Positions 1 through 5,820 of a stretch of 5,967 nt of DNA are shown here, piece after piece. A program made the translations under genes and the position numbers. Source of the stretch: Clostridia bacterium (GTDB taxonomy: Bacteria; Bacillota_A; Clostridia; Christensenellales; Borkfalkiaceae); NCBI GenBank assembly GCA_017399665.1, contig JAFQBR010000226.1, forward strand, positions 1-5,967, read 5' to 3'. Position 1 is the stretch's first letter. The number at the start of each line of letters is the position of its first letter. The notes under the pieces were generated by a model. It was not told the DNA's origin and ran no database searches. It worked only from the letters and a program-made list of their open reading frames with translations.

Positions 1-2
1 CT

Positions 3-449
3 TATCCGTACTTTGAAATGATTATCGAAGGGCTTGAAGATCTTGCTGAATATAAAGCGATTACTTCTTATAAAAACAGCAACAAGACCTTAGAGCAAAT
101 GCAAAATATACTTGCAATTAACGGTCAAATTAGCAAGATTTGCGGGCTTCAAGAAATAGTTAACAGGCTTTTAGCGGAGCTTTCGCCACTTGAAAGGTTG
201 CTTATTGAATATAAATTTTTTAAAGCAACTCCGCCAAAAAAGGTTAACTATTCTGCACGTGCATATTTCAGAGCGCAAATTAGGGTATTTAATAAACTTA
301 TTGAAAGAATGCTTCAACTTGGCTATAACGTAGATTGGTTTAAGCAAAATTATTTAGACCTTTATTTTCTTAAAGCAAAATACAGAAAGCTTAAAAAAAT
401 TAAAAAACTTGGCACTGTTGAAAATAGTGTTAGAGATAGCGCTGCATAA
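3..449 (+). CDS. Probable phage late-gene regulator, sigma-70 region 4/ArpU-like (5' end outside window)
   Basis: The reading frame is open to the left edge. The first ATG (position 18) has no ribosome site in front of it, so the true start probably lies upstream and at least 149 codons are present. Counting from that ATG, residues 55-68 (LSPLERLLIEYKFF) followed by 78-98 (YSARAYFRAQ, then a helix ending LIERM) resemble the two helices of sigma-70 region 4-like/ArpU-type regulators, where a 'leaders.. L-x-YFR-x-Q' type recognition helix is common. The C-terminus is rich in Lys/Arg (residues 119-130). Such proteins often lie just before the terminase genes and switch on late transcription; that role is inferred from similarity remembered, not searched. 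It could instead be an unrelated small helical phage protein. It is separated from terL by a repeat array and an opposite-strand gene, which is unusual for this class. Confidence 0.5.
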   Translation, partial: YPYFEMIIEGLEDLAEYKAITSYKNSNKTLEQMQNILAINGQISKICGLQEIVNRLLAELSPLERLLIEYKFFKATPPKKVNYSARAYFRAQIRVFNKLIERMLQLGYNVDWFKQNYLDLYFLKAKYRKLKKIKKLGTVENSVRDSAA

Positions 450-524
450 ATTATTTTATCACAAAATAAGCATTGCTATCTAATCAAATTCATTTAACAA
501 AAGAAAAATAATCTGTTTTGTTAT

Positions 525-577
525 CGGGGGTGAAATATATGCGTTTTAACTTAACAGATATTATATATATGCTTTAA
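525..577 (+). other. 12-codon micro-ORF with strong ribosome site
   Basis: A GGGGGTGA ribosome-binding-like sequence (526-533) stands about 5 bases before an ATG at 539. The frame encodes MRFNLTDIIYML and stops at 575-577. A hairpin starts at the next base. The strength of the ribosome site is out of keeping with so short a frame. It may be a leader peptide, the surviving 5' end of a gene lost when the neighbouring repeats arrived, or chance. No promoter with both boxes is convincing upstream. Confidence 0.2.
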
Positions 578-607
578 CCGCTAATTATTTTTTATAATTT
601 AAAGCGG
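578..607. other. AT-rich hairpin after the micro-ORF, possible weak terminator
   Basis: CCGCT AATTAT (578-588) can pair with ATAATT and AGCGG (594-599 and 603-607) around a five-T loop, with a three-base bulge (TAA, 600-602). An alternative pairing uses GCTTTA at 571-576 with TAAAGC at 600-605. No T-run follows on either strand, so a standard intrinsic terminator is not well supported. It lies between two converging genes, where a bidirectional stop would be expected. Confidence 0.3.
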
Positions 608-610
608 AAA

Positions 611-833
611 GAGATGTTTCGGCTACGCGTGGGCATTACCGTTTATACTCATTCTGAGCGGACTTTCACCTTTTTTAGGTCATTCTGGAACGGAGCGTAA
701 GCGAAGTGATAGAATCTAAATAGCTATGCCAGCTAAATCGCTAAAGCGAATAAATCTGCAAAGCAGATGAAATTGCTAGCGCAATTAAATCCACGCCCGC
801 GTGGGTTTGGGGATGGCTCTTATTATAGAATTA
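611..833. repeat. Tandem repeat unit 1 (223 bases), hairpin-rich
   Basis: First copy of a long tandem repeat starting GAGATGTTTCGGCTACGCG. It holds two CATTCTG motifs 31 bases apart (650, 681). Four or five short palindromes then follow with small spacers: TAGC/GCTA (721-735), TCGC/GCGA (738-749), ATCTGC/GCAGAT (754-768), AATTGC/GCAATT (771-786) and CCACGC/GCGTGG (791-804). ATTCT at 682 and AGAAT at 711 form a further inverted pair. It is about 95% identical to unit 2 by eye, with roughly nine substitutions and one single-base indel. No protein-like frame or transposase runs through it. It could be a dispersed intergenic element, a MITE-like sequence or a structured RNA. Confidence 0.9.
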
Positions 834-1055
834 GAGATCTTTCGGCTACGCGTGGGCATTACCGTTTATAGTCATTCTGGAACGACTTTCATATTTTTTA
901 GGTCATTCTGGAACGAGCGTAAGCGAAGTGATAGAATCTAAATAGCTATGCCAGCTAAATCGCTAAAGCGAATAAATCTGCAAAGCAGATGAAATTGCTA
1001 TCGCAATTAAATCCACGCCCGCGTGGGTTTGGGGATGGCTCTTATTATAGAATTA
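834..1055. repeat. Tandem repeat unit 2 (222 bases), hairpin-rich
   Basis: Second copy, directly abutting unit 1. The hairpins recur at the matching places: ATCTGC/GCAGAT at 976-990, AATTGC/GCAATT at 993-1008, CCACGC/GCGTGG at 1013-1026. The only change inside the hairpin row is one base in a loop (TAGC to TATC), so every stem is kept. Most differences lie in the first third of the unit, around the CATTCTG motifs. Confidence 0.9.
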
Positions 1056-1137
1056 GAGATCTTTCGGCTACGCGTTGGCATTACCGTTTATAGTTATTCT
1101 GGAACGGAGCTTTAGCGCAGTCGAAGAATCTCATAGC
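1056..1137. repeat. Tandem repeat unit 3, shortened and diverged
   Basis: Third copy beginning GAGATCTTTCGGCTACGCG. It has one TATTCTGG motif (from 1095) instead of two and runs directly into a segment matching the later part of the unit, GGAACGGAGC and AGAATCT (1125-1131) then ATAGC. This fits loss of the 31-base piece between the two CATTCTG motifs. The row of hairpins is absent. The copy ends about 18 bases from the stop codon of the minus-strand gene. ATTCT (1096-1100) and AGAAT (1125-1129) remain as an inverted pair. Confidence 0.75.
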
Positions 1138-1155
1138 AGAAATTAAATCAATAAC

Positions 1156-1968
1156 TTAGTAAAAATCGTCCTCTTCTTTATAGGCAACCATCTTGGGTTG
1201 GACTGTATAGCGTGGGCGAAAAAGTAAGTAAATTACGCTTATGCAAACCAAAATAACAGCAATAGTTATAATAATTTTCATTGTGGAATCAACGGCAAAT
1301 GCGCTTTTAACGTCGGTGTCGTCAATTTCTGTATCCTGCGGGGCGGAATTTGGCTCTGAATCTGGTTTTTGGGTTACAAGAGGCAAAGGGTGGTCGGGAA
1401 CTTCAAAGGGCGCAAATGCGCTTTTACGGACGTACCCTATGTAGCCGTCGGCATAAACGTAATAAAATAATTCACTACCGGTTGCAAGCAGTCCGTAATA
1501 TACGGCTGTTTGCCCGGCGGAAAGAACCGTTTTCGGGTATTGCTTGTCGCTATCGGCAAAAAGTATTTCGTCTGCGGTTATTTTTATGGAAATTTCGGGG
1601 TATGGGCTTTGGGGTATGCCATCGAATAAAAGTAAATCACAGGTTTTTATATAACCTTCCCGAAATGGCAAGTTATCGTTGCCGTCCATATATATAACGC
1701 GGGTTGCATCCTCTCCCGCAGTTACCACCTTAACAAAGTAGGTTTTCGGCAGGTAAAACTTGACTATTTTGCAAGAGTAATCTGCATAAAAAGGGGTGTT
1801 TTCATTTATTATCCTTGCCCATTGTTCTTCACTTGCAAAAACAGCATAATTTTTATTAAAAACCGCGCTATAGGTCGATAGATCGGCTTTTTGGGGCGGT
1901 ATTATTATGCCAAATATTATGCAAAATAGGGCAATATACAGGGTTAAACGTTTAAGCGGTGTTTTCAT
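1156..1968 (-). CDS. Exported membrane-anchored protein with two probable SH3-like domains
   Basis: The 270-residue product starts MKTPLKRLTLYIALF, a basic then hydrophobic stretch (residues 8-23) typical of a Sec signal or N-terminal anchor; Cys16 lacks a proper lipobox. Two beta-rich segments follow, about 54-125 (ending REGYIKTCDLLLF) and 126-198 (ending GYIGYVRKSAFAPF). Each closes with the Gly-Tyr-Ile/Val pattern common at the end of bacterial SH3-like domains. A Pro/Ser/Asp/Glu-rich linker (about 200-229) leads to one membrane helix (about 230-250) and a 20-residue tail ending EEDDFY. This suggests a cell-envelope protein whose domains may bind cell wall or another surface partner; no catalytic motif is seen. 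It is read against the phage genes, with its own promoter. Either a phage cargo gene that alters the host surface or a chromosomal gene is possible. Confidence 0.85.
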   Translation of the reverse strand: MKTPLKRLTLYIALFCIIFGIIIPPQKADLSTYSAVFNKNYAVFASEEQWARIINENTPFYADYSCKIVKFYLPKTYFVKVVTAGEDATRVIYMDGNDNLPFREGYIKTCDLLLFDGIPQSPYPEISIKITADEILFADSDKQYPKTVLSAGQTAVYYGLLATGSELFYYVYADGYIGYVRKSAFAPFEVPDHPLPLVTQKPDSEPNSAPQDTEIDDTDVKSAFAVDSTMKIIITIAVILVCISVIYLLFRPRYTVQPKMVAYKEEDDFY

Positions 1969-1983
1969 ACCGCAATTATAACA
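1968..1983 (-). promoter_or_regulatory. Extended -10 promoter of the minus-strand membrane-protein gene, predicted leaderless
   Basis: Read on the minus strand, TGTTATAAT (1983 down to 1975) is a perfect extended -10 element. Six bases, TGCGGT, separate it from the ATG at 1968. A start of transcription seven bases past the -10 box would fall on the A of the ATG. No Shine-Dalgarno sequence precedes the ATG. A -35 box at 16-18 bases spacing is poor (CTGAAT is the nearest), as is usual for extended -10 promoters. The start codon is fixed by the signal peptide that begins at once. Confidence 0.6.
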
Positions 1984-2022
1984 GTTTGTAAAACAAAGAT
2001 TCAGTCGATTTTTGTCAGCTTT

Positions 2023-2030
2023 AAGGAAGG
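2023..2030 (+). promoter_or_regulatory. Ribosome-binding site deciding the terL start
   Basis: AAGGAAGG lies eight bases before the ATG at 2039. A TTG at 2012 in the same frame would add nine residues but lies upstream of this site and has no ribosome site of its own, so 2039 is the preferred start. Confidence 0.8.
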
Positions 2031-2038
2031 TTTGTCTT

Positions 2039-3454
2039 ATGGAAGATATTATAAAAAAATTGCTTGATATCGAGCAAGAACAACAAAAAAGAAAATCCCC
2101 ATTAAATAGTTATAACGTGGGCGAAAAGGTGCACCAAAAACAAATGCTTTTCCATAAGTGCCTTAAAAATAACAGGTGGGTATTCGGTGGCAACCGTAGC
2201 GGTAAAACAGAGTGCGGTGCGGTTGAAAGTATTTGGCTGGCAAGGGGTATTCACCCCTATCGGGAAAACCGTAAAAACGTTTTCGGCTGGGTTGTTTCCC
2301 TTTCGCAACAGGTCCAACGCGACGTCGCGCAGAAAAAAATACTGCATTACCTTAATAAAAGAGATATTGTGGAAATTATTATGCTTTCGGGCAGAAAAGA
2401 TAGCCCCGAAAATGGCGTAATTGACCAAATTATCGTTAAAAACGAGCTTGGCGGTCTTTCTACTATCGGCTTTAAAAGTTGCGACCAGGGCAGGGAAAAG
2501 TTTCAAGGCGCGTCACTTGATTTCGTGTGGTTCGACGAAGAACCCCCTAAGGACGTTTATGATGAATGTCAGATGCGCCTTTTAGATAAATGCGGAACAA
2601 TGTTCGGTACAATGACTCCGCTTAAAGGGCTTACCTTTATTTATGATGAAATTTATATGAACGCAAATCACTCAAACGAGGTTTGGTACGAGTTTATGGA
2701 GTGGGCAGATAACCCATATCTTAATCAACAGGAGGTTGAAAGGCTTACTGCCAGCTTGTCTAAGGATTTGCTTGATTCAAGGCGTTACGGCAGATTTAAG
2801 GCAGGTAGCGGGGCGGTTTATAGTGAGTTTGACGAAAACGTGCACGTGCTATCAAATCCATTCCCCATTCCCTTTGACTGGCAAGACGAGCTTTCCATCG
2901 ATCCGGGGCTTAACAATCCGCTATCCTGCCATTTTTACGCCGTTGATTACGACGGCAACGTATACGTTGTTGCAGAGCATTACGAGGCAGAAAAAACAGT
3001 TGATTATCATGCAAAAAAAATAAAGGAAATTGCCAAAAGCTTAAATTGGCACACCCGATCCGACGGACGGCTTAGCGCGCTTATTGATAGCGCTGCCAAT
3101 CAAAAGACGTTGGCTTCAACAAAAAGTGTTACGCAACTTTTTTTCGAACACGGTATTGCTTGTAATCCAAACGTAAATAAAGATAAGTTTACCGGTATTG
3201 CAAGGGTTAAAGAATACTTTGCAAACAATAAAATTTACATATTCCCATGCTGTGAAAACCTTATTAGGGAAATTAAATCTTACAGGTGGGGGGAGGGCGA
3301 TATCCCCATAAAAAAAGAGGACCACGCCTTGGACGAGCTTCGCTATTATATTATGAGCAGACCGCACAAAAGTGCCCCTATAGCACCGTTAACCGCTGTT
3401 CAAAAGGATAAAGAAAGGCTTATTAGGCGACTTAAAACCAAAGGGGGAAAATAA
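2039..3454 (+). CDS. terL: Phage terminase large subunit (ATPase and nuclease)
   Basis: The 471-residue packaging motor cuts concatemeric phage DNA and pumps it into the prohead through the portal. The N-terminal ATPase shows Walker A GGNRSGKT (residues 50-57), Walker B FVWFDEEP (162-169, with Asp166 and catalytic Glu167) and the coupling motif GTMTP (190-194). The C-terminal RNase H-like nuclease shows its acidic residues in SIDPG (Asp288), LIDSAAN (Asp350) and DHALDELRYY (Asp428, Asp432), so both activities look intact. Length is normal for the family. The start is the ATG behind AAGGAAGG. It is the first gene of the plus-strand morphogenesis run; the usual terminase small subunit gene directly upstream is missing, replaced by a divergent gene 70 bases away. 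No good plus-strand promoter is visible in that gap, so late transcription may depend on a phage activator. Confidence 0.97.
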   Translation: MEDIIKKLLDIEQEQQKRKSPLNSYNVGEKVHQKQMLFHKCLKNNRWVFGGNRSGKTECGAVESIWLARGIHPYRENRKNVFGWVVSLSQQVQRDVAQKKILHYLNKRDIVEIIMLSGRKDSPENGVIDQIIVKNELGGLSTIGFKSCDQGREKFQGASLDFVWFDEEPPKDVYDECQMRLLDKCGTMFGTMTPLKGLTFIYDEIYMNANHSNEVWYEFMEWADNPYLNQQEVERLTASLSKDLLDSRRYGRFKAGSGAVYSEFDENVHVLSNPFPIPFDWQDELSIDPGLNNPLSCHFYAVDYDGNVYVVAEHYEAEKTVDYHAKKIKEIAKSLNWHTRSDGRLSALIDSAANQKTLASTKSVTQLFFEHGIACNPNVNKDKFTGIARVKEYFANNKIYIFPCCENLIREIKSYRWGEGDIPIKKEDHALDELRYYIMSRPHKSAPIAPLTAVQKDKERLIRRLKTKGGK

Positions 3455-3457
3455 CGT

Positions 3458-3754
3458 TTGGAGCGTGAAAAAATATATGAAAAAATACAAAAGGCGCTAC
3501 TTAAACGCGCGCTAGGGTATGACTCTAGCGAAACGGTGGAAGAATACGCAAAAGATGGCGAGGATATGACTATTATTAGAAAAAAGGTAACTAAAAAAAA
3601 CGTTCCGCCAGATATCTCTGCCGTTAAAATGCTACTTGAAAATCTTTCAGATTCGCCCAATTCTTTATCTTCCTTGTCAGAAGAAGAGCTGGAAAAAGAA
3701 AAATTGCGTTTACTTGCGCTTTTAAAGGAGAAATGTAAAGTTGAAAATAGTTAA
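3458..3754 (+). CDS. Small protein resembling the C-terminal part of phage terminase small subunit
   Basis: A 98-residue protein with a TTG start, ten bases after GGGGG (3443-3447) in the 3' end of terL. Residues 12-20 (ALLKRALGY), then an acidic stretch, a charged stretch with KKVTKKNVPPD and SAVKMLLENL, follow the pattern that comes after the HTH in many phage terminase small subunits (ALxxRALGY ... K.VPPD..A..~LL.N). The HTH itself, normally the first 60-80 residues, is absent. The C-terminal third (about residues 67-93) is a charged Glu/Lys/Leu helix that could form a coiled coil. Its place between terL and portal fits a packaging accessory. It could be a reduced TerS whose DNA binding is supplied by another protein, or a remnant. 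The family match is by recognition only; similarity is moderate. Confidence 0.8.
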   Translation: MEREKIYEKIQKALLKRALGYDSSETVEEYAKDGEDMTIIRKKVTKKNVPPDISAVKMLLENLSDSPNSLSSLSEEELEKEKLRLLALLKEKCKVENS

Positions 3755-3938
3755 AGATAATCTTAAAATTGTGTGCGATATTAACGGATGCAATAATCTT
3801 GCCGTCTATAAGCTTATTTTAGACGTCGGTGGACACGAAAGTATTAGAATTTGCGATAAGTGTCTTAAAAGCTTTTATGAAGAGGCATCTAAAAAACTTG
3901 CGCGTAAGGGGATAAAAAGTGAAACAGTTAAAAAATAA
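3741..3938 (+). CDS. Small four-cysteine, probably zinc-binding phage protein
   Basis: A 65-residue protein with a TTG start, ten bases after AAAGGAG (3724-3730). It overlaps the previous gene by 14 bases and the portal gene by 20, so its translation is probably coupled to both. Cys12-x4-Cys17 and Cys38-x2-Cys41 make a likely zinc knuckle, with short beta-like segments between (AVYKLILDVGG) and a basic helix after (residues 44-65, rich in Lys). Small four-cysteine proteins beside portal genes are common in Firmicutes phages, but their function is not established. Binding to DNA, or to the packaging complex, is a guess from the basic tail and location. Confidence 0.85.
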   Translation: MKIVKDNLKIVCDINGCNNLAVYKLILDVGGHESIRICDKCLKSFYEEASKKLARKGIKSETVKK

Positions 3939-5787
3939 TCAATCAAAAAAAGAATTTTACGAGGCGCTTGCTAATGAAGTTACGATGGACTTCGAGCGTA
4001 GGCGTGAGGAGCGTAAAAGCTTAGAACAGCAATGGCAACTTAATATGAACTACCTTATGGGTAATCAGTACGCAGAAATTTCGCCCACAGGGGAAATTGA
4101 AGAAAGCGACGTAGATTATTTTTGGCAGGGGCGTAACGTTTATAATCATATTGCGCCTATTTTTGAAACTAGGGTTGCAAAGCTTTCTAGGGTGCGCCCA
4201 ATAATGTCCGTTCGTGCGCAAGGGGACGATGAAGGGGATTTAAAAAGCGCTAAGCTTGCAACTTCTATTTTAAACTCTACCTTTTCGCGTATCGATATGA
4301 GCGACGTAATCTATAAGGCCACGCTTTGGAGCGAAACACTTGGTAGTTCATTTTATAAGGTTATGTGGAATAACAACGGCGGTAAAAGAGTAGGCGAAAT
4401 AGATGGCGAAACAGTTTACGAAGGGGACGTGCAGGTTGTTGCTTTATCCCCGTTCGATATCTTTCCGGATAGCCTTTTTCACGAGGAAATTAACGATCAA
4501 AAAAGCATCATTCACGCAAGGGCTATGCACGTTGATAAAGTGCGCGAAATGTACGGTAAGGAGCTTATAGGCGAGGATATTAACGTTTTTACCCTTAATG
4601 AAACAGCACCTTCTTTATCACTTAATGGCGCAAAAAGAATAACGGGCGGTATGGTGCACGATAACGTTTTAGTTATTGAAAGATTTGAAGCGCCAACTGA
4701 AAAATTCCCAAACGGCAGAGTAGTTACGGTTGCCAATAATCAAATTTTAGCTATTGGCGAGTTGCCCTATATTAACGGCGAAGAAGGGCGCAGAGTTATG
4801 CCTTTTGTTCGCCAAGTTTCAATTAACCAAGCAGGGTGCTTTTTCGGTGTTAGCGTTATCGATAGAGTAATACCATTGCAACGAGCGTATAATGCTGTTA
4901 AAAACAGAAAACACGAATATTTAAATAGGCTCACTATGGGTGTTGTTGCCGTTGAAGACGGCTCGGTAGATACCGATGCTTTGATTGAAGACGGCTTATC
5001 GCCTGGCAAGGTCCTTGTATACCGTCAGGGTTCAAATCCGCCAAGATATATGTCAAATACTTCCGTTCCGCCCGACTTTTCCTATGAAGAAAGTAGGCTA
5101 GAGCAAGAGTTTGTAAACATAAGCGGTATTAGTGAGTTTTCAAGAAATTCAAGTACTATCGACCATAATATGAGCGGTGTTGCGCTTGAACTTTTGGTTG
5201 AGCAGGACGAAACAAGGCTTGTAACCTCTGCAGAAAATATTAGGCGCGCGGTAAAAACTATCGGCAAACAAATTATAAGGCTGTTTAAGCAGTTTGTTTC
5301 GGTTACTAGAATGATGCGCGTCGCCGGCAGGGGAAATTCCGTGGAATTATACTATTTTAATTCGGGCGATTTATCAAGTGATGACGTCGTTTTTGATACA
5401 GAAAACGAATTAAGCTATACTCCTGCGCAAAAGAAAAGTCTTATTTACGACATGCTCTCTGCTGGTCTTTTAACAGATGAAAGCGGAAATATGAGCCAAC
5501 GTACAAAGGCAAAAGTGCTTGAGCTTTTAGGCTTTGGCACTCTTTCAGGCGCGCAGGATATTACTAATTTGCACATTGAAAAAGCTCAGCGCGAAAATAT
5601 ATCTATGATGGCAAAAGAGGAAACCGTTGAAGAATTTGACGAGCACGAACTTCATATCACAGAGCATACGCGCGCACTTTTAACAGAGGATTTTTCTTGC
5701 AATAAAAAGGCAAAAGAAAGAATACTTTCGCACCTAAATTCACACAAGACCTTAATGGGCTTAAATTTACAAGAAGTGCCTGTATAG
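3919..5787 (+). CDS. Phage portal protein, P22-like
   Basis: A 622-residue protein forming the dodecameric ring at one capsid vertex through which TerL drives DNA. The start is a GTG seven bases after AAGGGG (3906-3911), inside the end of the previous gene. The N-terminal helix with RRREER, LEQQW and LMGNQY (about residues 27-51), then YNHIAPIFETRVAKLSRVRP (75-94), is characteristic of the P22-type portal family. The region around LWSETLGSSFYKVMW and LSPFDIFPDSLF is the portal core. NHMSGVALELLVEQDETRL (about 416-434) is the conserved helical stretch near the tunnel/stem. The C-terminal part (about 560-622) is charged and helical, as expected for the upper domain. Length is within the usual range. 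The last residues, FDEHELHITEHTRALL and after, resemble portals that are followed by a scaffold gene. No frameshift or missing segment is seen. Confidence 0.95.
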   Translation: MKQLKNNQSKKEFYEALANEVTMDFERRREERKSLEQQWQLNMNYLMGNQYAEISPTGEIEESDVDYFWQGRNVYNHIAPIFETRVAKLSRVRPIMSVRAQGDDEGDLKSAKLATSILNSTFSRIDMSDVIYKATLWSETLGSSFYKVMWNNNGGKRVGEIDGETVYEGDVQVVALSPFDIFPDSLFHEEINDQKSIIHARAMHVDKVREMYGKELIGEDINVFTLNETAPSLSLNGAKRITGGMVHDNVLVIERFEAPTEKFPNGRVVTVANNQILAIGELPYINGEEGRRVMPFVRQVSINQAGCFFGVSVIDRVIPLQRAYNAVKNRKHEYLNRLTMGVVAVEDGSVDTDALIEDGLSPGKVLVYRQGSNPPRYMSNTSVPPDFSYEESRLEQEFVNISGISEFSRNSSTIDHNMSGVALELLVEQDETRLVTSAENIRRAVKTIGKQIIRLFKQFVSVTRMMRVAGRGNSVELYYFNSGDLSSDDVVFDTENELSYTPAQKKSLIYDMLSAGLLTDESGNMSQRTKAKVLELLGFGTLSGAQDITNLHIEKAQRENISMMAKEETVEEFDEHELHITEHTRALLTEDFSCNKKAKERILSHLNSHKTLMGLNLQEVPV

Positions 5788-5820
5788 GTCGATTAAATCA
5801 TATTTATAAGGAGAAAATTG

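Noticed and set aside
611..1137. CRISPR array
   Set aside because: The repeat period is about 222 bases with no short repeat/unique spacer alternation, and no cas genes are seen.
611..1137. Insertion sequence with transposase
   Set aside because: No frame of useful length crosses the array and no transposase motif is visible; at most a non-autonomous element.
450..1155. tRNA gene or attachment site marking a prophage end
   Set aside because: No cloverleaf with a TTCGA-type arm and acceptor stem could be assembled, and no matching att core can be identified within one window.
1350..1697. 115-codon plus-strand frame opposite the SH3-like membrane protein gene
   Set aside because: The minus-strand frame has signal peptide, domain-like segments and membrane helix; the plus frame is rich in Arg/Cys with no recognisable pattern and no ribosome site.
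1969..2022. Plus-strand promoter for terL in the divergent gap
   Set aside because: TATAAC at 1977-1982 has no acceptable -35 box; it overlaps the much better minus-strand extended -10.
2012..2038. Upstream TTG start for terL adding nine residues
   Set aside because: AAGGAAGG lies between this TTG and the ATG at 2039 and is correctly spaced for the ATG only.
2102..2506. 134-codon minus-strand frame inside terL
   Set aside because: It lies across the Walker A region of an intact terL and its translation has no recognisable features.
3400..3660. Minus-strand frame, Ser-rich, opposite the terL end and TerS-like gene
   Set aside because: The plus-strand genes have ribosome sites and family patterns; the Ser/Phe-rich product is the typical shadow of Glu/Lys-rich coding sequence.
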